Shown piece by piece: positions 17,481-25,679 of a stretch of DNA of 64,000 nucleotides (position 1 is its first letter; each line of letters starts with the position of its first letter). Under the pieces are notes generated by a model. That model saw nothing but the letters and a program-made list of their open reading frames with translations, made no database searches and was not told where the DNA came from. The stretch is taken from the NCBI RefSeq assembly GCF_001665395.1, contig NZ_LZSG01000044.1, positions 62,001 through 126,000 of the forward strand, in the 5' to 3' direction. The position numbers were made by a program, and so were the translations under genes. The stretch comes from Mycobacterium sp. 1164966.3 (GTDB lineage: Bacteria; Actinomycetota; Actinomycetes; Mycobacteriales; Mycobacteriaceae).

Positions 17481-18245
17481 CTAACGCAGCCTCAGCGTGA
17501 AGGCGGCCAGACAAACCACCGTCAGTATTGCTGAGAACGCCACATTGATACGGGTCGGCAGCGCGGTGCTCGACGCGTCTGCGCGCAGCAGCTCGAGGCC
17601 GAACCTGCCAATTCCATACGCTGCGACTGAACCGAGAAACAACAATCCCGAGCGCTCGGATGGTGCATATGAGTACAGCCCGACACCCAAAATTATCGCT
17701 GCCCAACCTGCCTCGAAGAGTTGCGTCGGATAACGACGCTTCCATTCGCCGCGGTCATTGGGTAACCACAAGCCGATGGGCCCGTGAGTTTCGCGTCCCG
17801 AACAACAACCATTCATCAGGCACCCGATACGCGTCATGGCCACTCCGACCAGCATGATAATGGCCGTGCCATCCCAGAATCGCCAGAACTCCAACCCCAT
17901 GAGCCGCAGCACGGGCCAGGACACCGCAAAACTGAGCACCAAACCGCCATAGGCGCCGGCACCCGCGTTTGTTAAGCGCACGCCACCGGTACGGTCGGTG
18001 ACATATTTCGGATGACCGATGAGGAACCAGATTCGGGCACCGGCCAGCGCAAATACGAGAAGGATTACAGCGGACACCGCAAAACGCGAGTAACCGAGGC
18101 CCGTTTCGTATCCACCGAGTACCACGCCGCAGGCAAAGCCGAAGTACAGCAGTGCCGCGAACGTCGGAACACTCAGTCGCCCAACGCGAAACAGGTAGCG
18201 GCGTCCCAACCATCGCGACGACCGCGTCGACGTCGGTGTGCTCAC
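17481..18245 (-). CDS. Prolipoprotein diacylglyceryl transferase (Lgt) paralogue
   Basis: This is a 254-residue polytopic membrane protein of the Lgt family with about seven hydrophobic segments. The conserved RIGCLMNGCCSG and YPTQLFE motifs are present. It is shorter than the main mycobacterial Lgt and lacks that protein's long C-terminal tail, so it is a paralogue rather than the housekeeping enzyme. It starts at a GTG at 18245 whose GTGA overlaps the stop of a small upstream frame. Activity on lipoproteins is inferred from the family. Confidence 0.8.
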   Translation of the reverse strand: MSTPTSTRSSRWLGRRYLFRVGRLSVPTFAALLYFGFACGVVLGGYETGLGYSRFAVSAVILLVFALAGARIWFLIGHPKYVTDRTGGVRLTNAGAGAYGGLVLSFAVSWPVLRLMGLEFWRFWDGTAIIMLVGVAMTRIGCLMNGCCSGRETHGPIGLWLPNDRGEWKRRYPTQLFEAGWAAIILGVGLYSYAPSERSGLLFLGSVAAYGIGRFGLELLRADASSTALPTRINVAFSAILTVVCLAAFTLRLR

Positions 18246-18358
18246 GTCAGCCCACCAGTTGACCAGACAATTGCTGCTCGGTATGCAATCAGATCAATCA
18301 TGTAGCGCACGCCGCCGATCGCGATGTCTTCCGGACAGACGTCAAGATATCGCACCAT
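18242..18358 (-). CDS. Possible small gene coupled to the Lgt paralogue
   Basis: A frame starting at the ATG at 18358 encodes 38 residues (MVRYLDVCPEDIAIGG onward) and stops in a GTGA overlap with the Lgt-like start. The overlap suggests translational coupling. No clear ribosome-binding site or family is visible, and the frame stays open upstream to 18466. It may be a real microprotein or a chance frame. Confidence 0.3.
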   Translation of the reverse strand: MVRYLDVCPEDIAIGGVRYMIDLIAYRAAIVWSTGGLT

Positions 18359-18648
18359 CGCCAAATCAAACTTCAATTCGGGCGATCTGCCTTGAGCGGA
18401 TTGCCGAATGGCGTGTTCAGCACCCACCCGGGGCCGTGCGGCCAGGTTCATCTCATCGCGGCACAAGCGGCCAGAATGGCCGCACTCTGCTGGGCGCGGC
18501 GGGTATATCCACCACGCGCACGAGGCCCGATTAAGTTATTGGACTCAAATAGAATAAACCGTTCCGTGGTGCTGCGTAAAGCGATAGCATCCGGTGGTGG
18601 CCGCGGCGCGAAAATGTGGCCATTCGCCCGTAATTGAAAGGCACTCCG
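18359..18648. other. Intergenic region before the small lipoprotein-like gene
   Basis: I see no convincing gene. The right half is A/T-richer than its surroundings and includes TAGAAT near 18550, a possible -10 for the rightward gene at 18649. Confidence 0.35.
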
Positions 18649-18813
18649 ATGAACGCGAAGCGCAAGAGGATTCTGAAGGCCGCCGCGACAATCGCCGCCG
18701 GACTGATAGCGATGTTGCTGCCTACCGGGTGCCAGGAAACGGCGCCAGCACCGGAGATCGGGACGGCCCAGGGATCACCTGAGACGGCCATAACTTCGCC
18801 AGCGGTCGACTGA
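18649..18813 (+). CDS. Small lipoprotein-like protein (54 residues)
   Basis: The ATG at 18649 follows AAAGG and opens a 54-codon frame. The N-terminus is basic (MNAKRKRILK), then hydrophobic (AATIAAGLIAMLL), then PTGC. This is a lipoprotein-type signal with Pro at -3, which is not ideal for a lipobox. The mature part after Cys28 is short and polar. It is divergent from the Lgt paralogue, which may be a coincidence. No family recognised. Confidence 0.5.
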   Translation: MNAKRKRILKAAATIAAGLIAMLLPTGCQETAPAPEIGTAQGSPETAITSPAVD

Positions 18814-18882
18814 TCGATTGACGCGGACGACACGTCGGGAACTGCTTCAGCGGTTCCTGGCGGGGCCGCCGGGCGCGCCTGA

Positions 18883-19299
18883 CTACCCGCCGGGAGAAGA
18901 GCCTTCCGAAATCTCCTGAAGGGCTCCGTCGAGCAGGCCGCGCACCGCGCCGGCGATCTCGTCGAGCCCCGGCTGGTTGGTCACGTCGACCATCAGCTTG
19001 GGGTCCATCGCCTCGACTATCACCGAGTTGGGTGCGTCCGGGTCCTCGCGGACAACGACATTGCACGGCAGCAGCACCCCGATGGGCCGGTAGACGTTGA
19101 CGGCCTGGTGCGCGAACGACGGATTGCACGCGCCCAGGATCAGGTAGTCCTCCATGTCCTCGCCGAGCTTTGCCTTCAGCGTTGCCTTCATGTCGATCTC
19201 GGTCAGCACGCCGAAGCCTTGCCGTGCCAACGCCGCCCGGGTTCGCTCGACAGCGTCCTCAAACGAGGTTTGCAGCGTTGTCGACAGCGAGACGCCCAT
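18883..19299 (-). CDS. DUF302 family protein
   Basis: This 138-residue protein matches the DUF302 fold: TSFEDAVERTRAALARQGFGVLTEID at the N-terminus and LGACNPSFAHQAVNV with the conserved Cys in the centre (each quoted in part of the domain). Function is unknown; members are small soluble domains sometimes linked to redox or metal proteins. It is eight bases behind the MEDS/ATPase gene on the same strand, so the two are likely co-transcribed. Confidence 0.82.
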   Translation of the reverse strand: MGVSLSTTLQTSFEDAVERTRAALARQGFGVLTEIDMKATLKAKLGEDMEDYLILGACNPSFAHQAVNVYRPIGVLLPCNVVVREDPDAPNSVIVEAMDPKLMVDVTNQPGLDEIAGAVRGLLDGALQEISEGSSPGG

Positions 19300-19307
19300 C
19301 GCCGGGC

Positions 19308-20288
19308 TTATCCGACTGGCCCGAGCGACGGTTCGAACCGGAGATACGCCTGGATGGTGGTGCCGTAAGCAGTGGTGTGGGTACGCACCAGATCCGCCAT
19401 GGCGTTGACGAGAAACAGTCCGCGGCTGGCCATACCTTCTGCGCCCGGTAGACGGCGTCCGGTCAGCGGATCGTCGAACCGTCCGGTGTCGCGTGCCTCA
19501 CAGACCAAATGGTCGCCGTGTCGCCAGAACGCCAACTGACAGGCCCCTGGCGTGTACATCAAGCTGTTCGAGGCCAGCTCGGTTGCGATCAATTGCAGGT
19601 CCTCGGTGCCGCCCCGAGACAGTCCGACCCAGTCGGCATAGTCGACGGCGAACAACCGCGCCGGACGCAGGTCCGCACTGTCTCTGACGAGATACTTGAC
19701 CGCGCCCGGATTGGACGGTAGCGGCTGGTTGCAACGCGCCACCACTTCGTGCGGCGCGTAGTCGGCGCTGGGGTGCGCAGATCCGCACTGCCACAGCATC
19801 GGGTGGGTGGCGCGCGCATCCGCCAGCACATCGGCGTCCAGCCCGCGCGCGTCGTACAGGCACAACTGTGTGATCAGGTCACCGGACAAATCCGTGTTGA
19901 TCAATGCCTCGTGCTGCGCGCAGGCGAGGCGCTCGTCGACGCTGCGGCCGGGCCAGACGACCTCGCTGACTACCCGCACCCGCCGATCCGGATATTCCTC
20001 GGCGAACGAACTCGCCAGCGTCAGCAGACGACTGGGGTTGCGGGCCACGTCGCTGATGTCGACCAAACGCAGGCCGGCGGGCAGTCCATCACAGGTGCGC
20101 CACAACCAACCGGCCAGCAACGCCAACTCGTCGCCGGGAACGGCCACCAACACTGGCTCACCCGCCGTCAGGCCGTCAACCACGAAACCCACCACAAAGT
20201 CCACGTACTCACGCTGAGTGCGGTACAGCAGCGCCGAGTGAACGAAGTTTCGTTGCGTGGTCTCGGTGCTCTCGATGGTCAACGTCAT
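19308..20288 (-). CDS. MEDS-domain sensor with anti-sigma-type HATPase domain (RsbA-like)
   Basis: This protein has 326 residues. The N-terminal half (about 15-190) resembles MEDS, a sensory domain of DcmR-type proteins, with HSALLYRTQREYVDFV and VLVAVPGDELALL. The C-terminal half is a GHKL ATPase of the RsbW/anti-sigma type, with IATELASNSLMYT (N-box), EARDTGRFDDP and MASRGLFLVNAMADLV. Such proteins usually control a sigma factor through an antagonist partner, but no sigma-factor gene lies nearby. The ATG at 20288 opens the frame. Confidence 0.82.
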   Translation of the reverse strand: MTLTIESTETTQRNFVHSALLYRTQREYVDFVVGFVVDGLTAGEPVLVAVPGDELALLAGWLWRTCDGLPAGLRLVDISDVARNPSRLLTLASSFAEEYPDRRVRVVSEVVWPGRSVDERLACAQHEALINTDLSGDLITQLCLYDARGLDADVLADARATHPMLWQCGSAHPSADYAPHEVVARCNQPLPSNPGAVKYLVRDSADLRPARLFAVDYADWVGLSRGGTEDLQLIATELASNSLMYTPGACQLAFWRHGDHLVCEARDTGRFDDPLTGRRLPGAEGMASRGLFLVNAMADLVRTHTTAYGTTIQAYLRFEPSLGPVG

Positions 20289-20415
20289 TTCAGCGTCCCC
20301 GCCCTTGGTTTACGCCGGCGCCTTGCTGGACCGGCACTTCATGTGTGCGGGTACCCCAAGCGGGCGTTCGATATACCTCTTGACCTCCCGGACTCGACGA
20401 GAATCACATCTGCCG

Positions 20416-21882
20416 CTATAGCCACCAGGAGGCCGCGGCGTCCAGGTGACGGCGGATGCGGTGGCGGGCCAGGCTTTCATCGCCGGCCGCGATCGCTTCG
20501 AGAATCCGGCAGTGAGCGTGCTCGACGGCGACGACGTCGCTCCACGTCGGCAACGCCTGGCCGGTACTGGCCCAGTGCCGGCGGGACAACTCGACGATTA
20601 TCCGCAGGAACAGATCCAGCACCGCGTTGCCGGCCAGCCGCGACAATCCGCGGTGAAACCGGTATTCCTCGACGCCGGCCTGGCGGACATCGTCGGGCTC
20701 GCGAGCAGACGCAACCTCGGCGGACTCGAGGAAGGCCGCGACTTCGGGCTCAGGCTCGGCGACCCCGGCCACCATCGCGGTGACCTTCGAGACGTTGTCG
20801 ATCTCGATAGCGTCGCGGACACAGCGCAGGTCCTCACGGCTCGGCTGACGGTACTGCAGGTAGAGCGCGATGGTGTCGATGCTGGCCTGTACCCGGGGTT
20901 TCGTCACGATCAGGCCTCCGCCGGGCCCGCGGCGCATGTGAGCGACGGCATGAAATTCCAGCAATCGCACCGCTTCACGGAACACCGCGCGGCTCACCCC
21001 ATAGCGTTCCAGCAGGGCCGTCTCGGTCCCGAACACCGAGCCCACTTGCCAGCCGGCCGCGGCGATCTCGTCGCCGATGGTCGCAGCCAGCACCTCCGCC
21101 AGCTTTTCGCGCGTCGCCTCGACATGGGAAACCCGCGGTGGCTGCCGTGCCCGGTCCGTGGCGGCGGGGGCGCGATAGGTCTGCAACCATGCGCTCACCG
21201 CCTCGACGTGTTGCTCGGTGAGCGTCTTGGCCCCCGCGAAATCCCCGGCGGTGACGGCGGCGACGATTCCCGAATGGTCCTCCGAACAGCGCCGGCGCAT
21301 GCGGTCGATCGCTTCGGCGGCCGCCCCGCTGCCCCGGTCCCGCAGGTAACGCCGGGTCAGGCGCATCAAGACGTCGACGAACAAGTGCAACACAGGGTTT
21401 CTGGATTGCTCGGCCAGCGCGACGTGGAATTCGTCGCGCGGCGCGGGTTGACCGGGTTGCCAGTGCGCTTCCGCGCGCAGGACCGCTCGCAGTCGCTCGA
21501 TTCCGGGTTCGTCGAGGTGTTCGGCGGCAAGAGAGGCGGCCAGCGGCTCGAGCACCGACCGTGCGTTGAGCACTTCTTCGATGGTGGTGGCCAGATGCTC
21601 GAGGTAGATGACGACGGCGCGGGTCGCCGGGCCGGCGTCCGGCTCGCAGATCAGCAGCCCGCCGTTGGGTCCGCGCCGCATCCGCGCGACCTGGTGGTGT
21701 TCGACAAGGCGAACGGCTTCCCGCAGCACCGATCTGCTGACGCCGTAGCGCTGTTGAAGGGAGTGTTCGGAGCCCAGTGATTCGCCGACGGTCCAGCCGC
21801 GGCGGACGATGTCGGCCTCGATGCTGCGGGCGACTCGCGAAGCCCGCTTGTCCCCTCGACCGGTGACCGGCTGGACACTCAA
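20416..21882 (-). CDS. Tandem GntR/FadR-type regulator with two HTH-FCD units (Rv3060c-like)
   Basis: This 488-residue protein is a head-to-tail duplication of a FadR-type regulator. Unit 1 has a winged helix with LQQRYGVSRSVLREAVRL and an FCD domain. Unit 2 starts near residue 260 with LLERYGVSRAVFREAVRLL and its own FCD domain. The start is a TTG at 21882 with AGGAGA six bases upstream. It is 22 bases behind the thiolase-like gene, so they share an operon. Regulation of the neighbouring thiolase and fadE22 is inferred from position and a shared promoter motif. Confidence 0.9.
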   Translation of the reverse strand: MSVQPVTGRGDKRASRVARSIEADIVRRGWTVGESLGSEHSLQQRYGVSRSVLREAVRLVEHHQVARMRRGPNGGLLICEPDAGPATRAVVIYLEHLATTIEEVLNARSVLEPLAASLAAEHLDEPGIERLRAVLRAEAHWQPGQPAPRDEFHVALAEQSRNPVLHLFVDVLMRLTRRYLRDRGSGAAAEAIDRMRRRCSEDHSGIVAAVTAGDFAGAKTLTEQHVEAVSAWLQTYRAPAATDRARQPPRVSHVEATREKLAEVLAATIGDEIAAAGWQVGSVFGTETALLERYGVSRAVFREAVRLLEFHAVAHMRRGPGGGLIVTKPRVQASIDTIALYLQYRQPSREDLRCVRDAIEIDNVSKVTAMVAGVAEPEPEVAAFLESAEVASAREPDDVRQAGVEEYRFHRGLSRLAGNAVLDLFLRIIVELSRRHWASTGQALPTWSDVVAVEHAHCRILEAIAAGDESLARHRIRRHLDAAASWWL

Positions 21883-21904
21883 TTAGGTTCTCCTGCAAGC
21901 GCTC

Positions 21905-23098
21905 TCAGCATGTGAGCAACATGCATCCCGCGACGGGACCACCGCCCACGGAAACGACGCCGACCTCCGGTCGTTGCGACACTTGCCGCTCACCCGCCTC
22001 GCCACGCAGCTGCAGGCACCCCTCGTGCAGCGCCCAGTAGCCGTGCATGCGTCCGGCTGACAACTGCCCGCCGTAGGTGTTCAGCGGCAGTTGACCCTCG
22101 CGCGCGATGCGCGCACCGCCTTCCACGAACGGGCCCGCTTCTCCGTCGCCGCATACCCCGAGGGCCTCCAGCCACGCGAGGGTGAGGAACGTGAACCCGT
22201 CGTACAACTCGGCGACGCCGACGTCGGCCGGCTTCAGCTGCGTTCGGGACCACATCTGCCCCGCCGCATCCGACATGGCCATCTTGGGATAGTCGTCGCG
22301 GTGGAACCATCCGCCGGCCCCGTCTGACCCGCCGATCGCCTCCACCGCCACGGCGCGGTGCGGACAGTCGGGACCGTACTCCGAGTGCGAGACGACGACC
22401 GCGATCGAACCGTCGATGGGAACGTCGCAGTCCAGCAGCCCGAACGGCGTCGACACCGGACGCGCGCCCAGATAGTCTGCCATCGTCATCGGATCGCGGT
22501 AGACCGCAAGCGGATTCAGTGCGGCGTTGCGCCTGCCGTTGAGCGCTACCCAGCCCAGCTGCTCTTTGGTGGTCCCGTACAGCTCCATGTGCCGACGGCA
22601 GTTCAGCGCCAACCAGTTCGCCGCGGAATATGCCTGGGCCGCAACAAGGTCCGTGACGTCGTCCATCGCACCGACTGCCGGGCGCGGGGCACCCTCGGGG
22701 GTTTCGAACATCCGCGCAAGGGCCGGGGCGGGCGCGTTCTCTTCCTGCTTCACCGGAACGGTGCCACCCAGCATCTGAATCGTCCGGTAGATCACCACGT
22801 GGCGGGCCCGGCGCTCAGCGACCGCACGGCAGGCCGACATCACCGGACTGAGCAGACCGCCCGTGCCGAATCCGCTTCCGCAATCGGCGGCTTCGATGTT
22901 CAGGGCGGCGTTGACCTCGCCGGGCGGTGTGTCACCGAGGGTGGCGATGCCGTCGACATCGGCGGCGGCCAGGCCGGCGTCCGCGATCGCAGCCCGCACC
23001 GCCTCCATGGTCAGATCGAATCCGGGGATGCCGGTGCGACGGCCAATTCGAGAGATGCCGATGCCGGAGACGATCGCGTCTTTTTCGAAATAGCTCAT
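21905..23098 (-). CDS. Thiolase-like protein (SCP-x/lipid-transfer type)
   Basis: This 397-residue thiolase-superfamily protein begins at the ATG at 23098 behind GGAGGGG. It shows AIVSGIGISRIGRRTG near the N-terminus and a C-terminal NTYGGQLSAGRMHGYWALHE region with the family's His. It resembles the non-decarboxylating SCP-x/Ltp group that works with DUF35 OB-fold partners in steroid or acyl-CoA degradation. Such a partner is encoded divergently at 23158. A role in side-chain C-C cleavage or aldol-type chemistry is inferred. Confidence 0.85.
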   Translation of the reverse strand: MSYFEKDAIVSGIGISRIGRRTGIPGFDLTMEAVRAAIADAGLAAADVDGIATLGDTPPGEVNAALNIEAADCGSGFGTGGLLSPVMSACRAVAERRARHVVIYRTIQMLGGTVPVKQEENAPAPALARMFETPEGAPRPAVGAMDDVTDLVAAQAYSAANWLALNCRRHMELYGTTKEQLGWVALNGRRNAALNPLAVYRDPMTMADYLGARPVSTPFGLLDCDVPIDGSIAVVVSHSEYGPDCPHRAVAVEAIGGSDGAGGWFHRDDYPKMAMSDAAGQMWSRTQLKPADVGVAELYDGFTFLTLAWLEALGVCGDGEAGPFVEGGARIAREGQLPLNTYGGQLSAGRMHGYWALHEGCLQLRGEAGERQVSQRPEVGVVSVGGGPVAGCMLLTC

Positions 23099-23138
23099 CT
23101 GCACCCCTCCGTGAGGCCCGCAATTCGCCAAAGCTAAT

Positions 23139-23148
23139 AGAGTGTACT
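23139..23148. promoter_or_regulatory. Motif AGAGTGTACT shared with the fadE22 upstream region
   Basis: The ten-base AGAGTGTACT lies in the 59-base divergent promoter of the thiolase and OB-fold genes. The same ten bases occur at 27958-27967 upstream of fadE22, each followed by TATT within two bases. The tandem GntR protein encoded between them is the obvious candidate to bind. Confidence 0.4.
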
Positions 23149-23157
23149 GTATTGGCC

Positions 23158-23502
23158 GTGCCTGCCGAGCCGACGTCTGAGCTACTCGTCGACCACTGCG
23201 ACGCATGCGCGCGCTGGGTGCATCCGTCCGCCGGCGAATGCCGCGACTGCGGCGGGGCGTTGGTGCCCCGCCCGGTATCGGGACGCGGCACGGTGTTCAC
23301 CTACACGATCAACTACCACCCCTACAACCCGGAGATCCCGACTCCCTATGTGATCGCCATCGTCGAACTTGCCGAACAGAGTGGGCTCCGGCTTGCGGCC
23401 AATATTGTTGACTGCGAACCTGATTCGGTGAAGTGCGGGATGCCGGTGGACGCCCGGGCCGAGCGCGGCGGCGGCGGCGCGCCGTTGTTCGCGCCGGCTT
23501 GA
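23158..23502 (+). CDS. DUF35 OB-fold/zinc-ribbon acyl-CoA-associated protein
   Basis: This 114-residue protein starts at a GTG at 23158 (MPAEPTSELL). It has a rubredoxin-like zinc ribbon, CDACARWVHPSAGECRDCGG (two CxxC pairs), followed by an OB-fold with GTVFTYTINYHPYNPEIPTP. DUF35 proteins form complexes with SCP-x thiolases and help position CoA substrates. It is divergent from exactly such a thiolase, which supports the pairing. Confidence 0.88.
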   Translation: MPAEPTSELLVDHCDACARWVHPSAGECRDCGGALVPRPVSGRGTVFTYTINYHPYNPEIPTPYVIAIVELAEQSGLRLAANIVDCEPDSVKCGMPVDARAERGGGGAPLFAPA

Positions 23503-23541
23503 GTGCTTGGTGGCTCCGCTGCGAGTCCGCTTATAGTTGCG

Positions 23542-23553
23542 CGCAAGCTTGCG
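23542..23553. promoter_or_regulatory. Perfect 12-base palindrome before the small membrane gene
   Basis: CGCAAGCTTGCG is a perfect dyad in the 174-base gap after the OB-fold gene. CATACT at 23562 could be a -10. It may be an operator or chance. Confidence 0.3.
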
Positions 23554-23676
23554 TGAGTGTGCATACTGTTCCCCAATGACGGATGGGGTCCGGCCGTCTG
23601 CGGCCCCGCCTCACCGGCGCTTGCCCGCTGCCTTGCAGTGTGCACATCAGAGGTTGGAGAAAGGCGTCCGCGCTAG

Positions 23677-23937
23677 ATGAACACGTTCCCATTGATGCTT
23701 CCGAGTGACGGTTTTGCCCGATTTGCGGTGATATCCGCCGTTTTCCTCATCATTTTGGGCGCCGTCGCCACCTGGGTCTACCTCGACGCCAAAGAGCAGG
23801 CACAACGCGGAAACCCGGTGGTGTATTCGATGGAGTCATTCGAAGTGCGTACGCCGGCGAGATGGTCCGTGTGCTGTCTGCTGTTGGTGGAACTGTTCTT
23901 CCCGCTCTATCTGGACAGTCGGAGCATGACCGGCTAG
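23677..23937 (+). CDS. Small membrane protein, two predicted segments
   Basis: This 86-residue protein has hydrophobic segments at about 17-36 (VISAVFLIILGAVATWVYL) and 64-78 (SVCCLLLVELFFPLYL). A polar loop between them includes DAKEQAQRGNPVV. The ATG at 23677 has GGAGAAAGG upstream. No family is recognised. It is convergent with the methyltransferase gene. Confidence 0.65.
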   Translation: MNTFPLMLPSDGFARFAVISAVFLIILGAVATWVYLDAKEQAQRGNPVVYSMESFEVRTPARWSVCCLLLVELFFPLYLDSRSMTG

Positions 23938-23955
23938 ACCCGGCGAAACGTCGGC

Positions 23956-24792
23956 TCAGCGTTTTCGCGCGGTGACCAGTAGGAACTCCCACTCCATCGT
24001 CGCTGTCCCGGCCAGGTACCGGTCGCCGAGTTCGGCCAGCTGAGCATCCAGCGCCGCCGCCCGCTCCGGGTCGCCCTCGAGCCCGCGGTAGGCCGCTATG
24101 GTCGGCCCGTAGTTCGCCTTGAAGTAATCGCGGAACGCCGCGCCGTCGGCGAACCGGTCCACCCGCAGTGTGTGGCGTTCAGCGCTGAAGTCGCTGACCC
24201 GATCGCCCAGTAGTCCGCACACGTGATCTGAACTGCCCCACAGCGGCGCCGGCTGCGCACCGGGCGGCGGTGCAGCCATGAACGGCTTCATCGTGGCGAA
24301 CATCTGGCCGATGAAGCCTTCCGGGGTCCAGCTGATCAGCCCGACGAGCCCGCCTGGCCGGCATACCCGAACCAGCTCGTCGGCGGCGTCTTGGTGGTGC
24401 GGGGCGAACATCACGCCGATGCAGGATAAGACCGCGTCGAACTGGTCGTTCTCGAACGGCAGCGCTTCGGCGTTGGCCTCCTGCCAGGTCAGGCTCACGC
24501 CGCGGGCTTCGGCGATCGCACGGCCGCGCTCCAGCAGGTCCGGGCACAGGTCGCTGGCGATCACGTCGGCGCCGGTCAGCGCCGCGGGTATGGATGCATT
24601 TCCGGAGCCGGCAGCGACGTCGAGCACGCGGTCACCCGCGCCGATTCCGCTGGCCCGCACCAGCATCGGGCCCAGCGGTGCCACGACTTCGGTAGCTACA
24701 TTGACGTAATCACCCAGCGCCCAAAGCGCCCGATGCTTGCTTTCATATCCCCGATCGGCGGTTGCTGGGCCGGTTCCTGTCGCTGCGGTCAT
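23956..24792 (-). CDS. Class I SAM-dependent methyltransferase
   Basis: This 278-residue methyltransferase has the AdoMet-binding motif LDVAAGSGNASIP and the acidic IASDLCP loop. FDAVLSCIGVMFAP is motif IV, and RVCRPGGLVGLI follows. It resembles UbiE/Coq5-like small-molecule methyltransferases. The ATG at 24792 follows AAGGGAA. It is divergent from an HxlR regulator, which may control it. Substrate unknown. Confidence 0.85.
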   Translation of the reverse strand: MTAATGTGPATADRGYESKHRALWALGDYVNVATEVVAPLGPMLVRASGIGAGDRVLDVAAGSGNASIPAALTGADVIASDLCPDLLERGRAIAEARGVSLTWQEANAEALPFENDQFDAVLSCIGVMFAPHHQDAADELVRVCRPGGLVGLISWTPEGFIGQMFATMKPFMAAPPPGAQPAPLWGSSDHVCGLLGDRVSDFSAERHTLRVDRFADGAAFRDYFKANYGPTIAAYRGLEGDPERAAALDAQLAELGDRYLAGTATMEWEFLLVTARKR

Positions 24793-24885
24793 ATCGAGAT
24801 TCCCTTCCGTTTGGTGGCCGCGATCGTCGGGCTGGCCAATGAATCAATTGCACTGCCAAATGTGAACCAGCGGAAGTTCAATATC

Positions 24886-24897
24886 TGTACTAGTGCA
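24886..24897. promoter_or_regulatory. Candidate HxlR operator
   Basis: TGTACTAGTGCA is a 12-base palindrome with one mismatched pair, in the 133-base divergent region between the methyltransferase and the HxlR gene. HxlR-type sites often carry GTACT/AGTAC elements, so it is a reasonable candidate. Confidence 0.35.
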
Positions 24898-24925
24898 TCG
24901 CGCTGCCGCAGCGTCTACTGGACAT

Positions 24926-25600
24926 ATGTCGACATACAGCCAGTTCTGCCCAATGGCCAAGGCGATGGAGTTGCTTGACGAACGGTGGACGTTGCTCGTC
25001 GTGCGAGAGTTGCTCAAAGGCAGTACGCATTTCAACGACCTGCGGCGCGGGCTGCCCAAGATGTCGCCGGCACTGCTGTCCAAGCGGCTGAAGTCGCTGA
25101 GCCGGGCCGGCATCGTCGAACGCCATGAGCTCGACGGCCGCACGTCGTATTCGCTCACTGTCTGCGGCCAGGAACTCGCCGGTGTGGTGAACGCGCTTGG
25201 CGAGTGGGGCGTTCGCTGGATCCCCGAGATCGGCGACGACGACTTGGATCCGCATCTGCTGATGTGGGACATTCGCCGTACTGTGCCCGTCGAAGCCTGG
25301 CCAAGGGCGCGCACGGTCGTGGCATTCCGACTGACCGGAGTCGCCGCCAAGGCCTCCTGCTGGTGGCTGATGGTGTCTGAAGGGACGGCAGACGTCTGCG
25401 ACTTCGACCCCGGCTACGAGGTGGCCGCGACGGTCGAGACAAGCCTGCGCACGCTGACCCAGCTGTGGCGCGGTGACGTGTCGTGGTCGCGCGCGATGCT
25501 CAACGGCAGCGTGACCGTGCACGGTGCCGGCGATGCCCGCCGGGCGATACCGCGCTGGCTCGGGCAATCAACCTTGGCGGCCGTGCCGCGCCCGGCTTAG
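24926..25600 (+). CDS. HxlR-family transcriptional regulator
   Basis: This 224-residue protein starts at the ATG at 24926 (MSTYSQFCPMAKAMELL). The N-terminal winged helix with CPMAKAMELLDERWTLL is the HxlR signature, including the sensing-type Cys. The C-terminal half (about 120-224) has an SCP2-like ligand pocket. It is divergent from the methyltransferase gene and convergent with fadE22. An inverted repeat terminator follows directly. Confidence 0.87.
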   Translation: MSTYSQFCPMAKAMELLDERWTLLVVRELLKGSTHFNDLRRGLPKMSPALLSKRLKSLSRAGIVERHELDGRTSYSLTVCGQELAGVVNALGEWGVRWIPEIGDDDLDPHLLMWDIRRTVPVEAWPRARTVVAFRLTGVAAKASCWWLMVSEGTADVCDFDPGYEVAATVETSLRTLTQLWRGDVSWSRAMLNGSVTVHGAGDARRAIPRWLGQSTLAAVPRPA

Positions 25601-25613
25601 CAGGCCGAGCGGC

Positions 25614-25675
25614 GGCGAGCAGACGCAAAATCACCCAAAATCAACGGGTTTCGGGTGATTTTGCGTCTGCTCGCC
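25614..25675. terminator. Perfect 23-base inverted repeat, bidirectional terminator
   Basis: Arms at 25614-25636 and 25653-25675 are perfectly complementary over 23 bases and contain CGAGCAGACGCAAAA. The element separates the converging HxlR and fadE22 genes and shares its outer stem with the hairpin at 1098-1155. Confidence 0.85.
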
Positions 25676-25679
25676 ACAC

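Noticed and set aside
20446-21780. Plus-strand open frame of 444 codons
   Set aside because: Antisense to the tandem GntR regulator, whose two HTH-FCD units are obvious.
24921-24930. Palindrome GACATATGTC at the HxlR start codon
   Set aside because: It contains the NdeI-like CATATG around the start and is short; a chance dyad is as likely as an operator.
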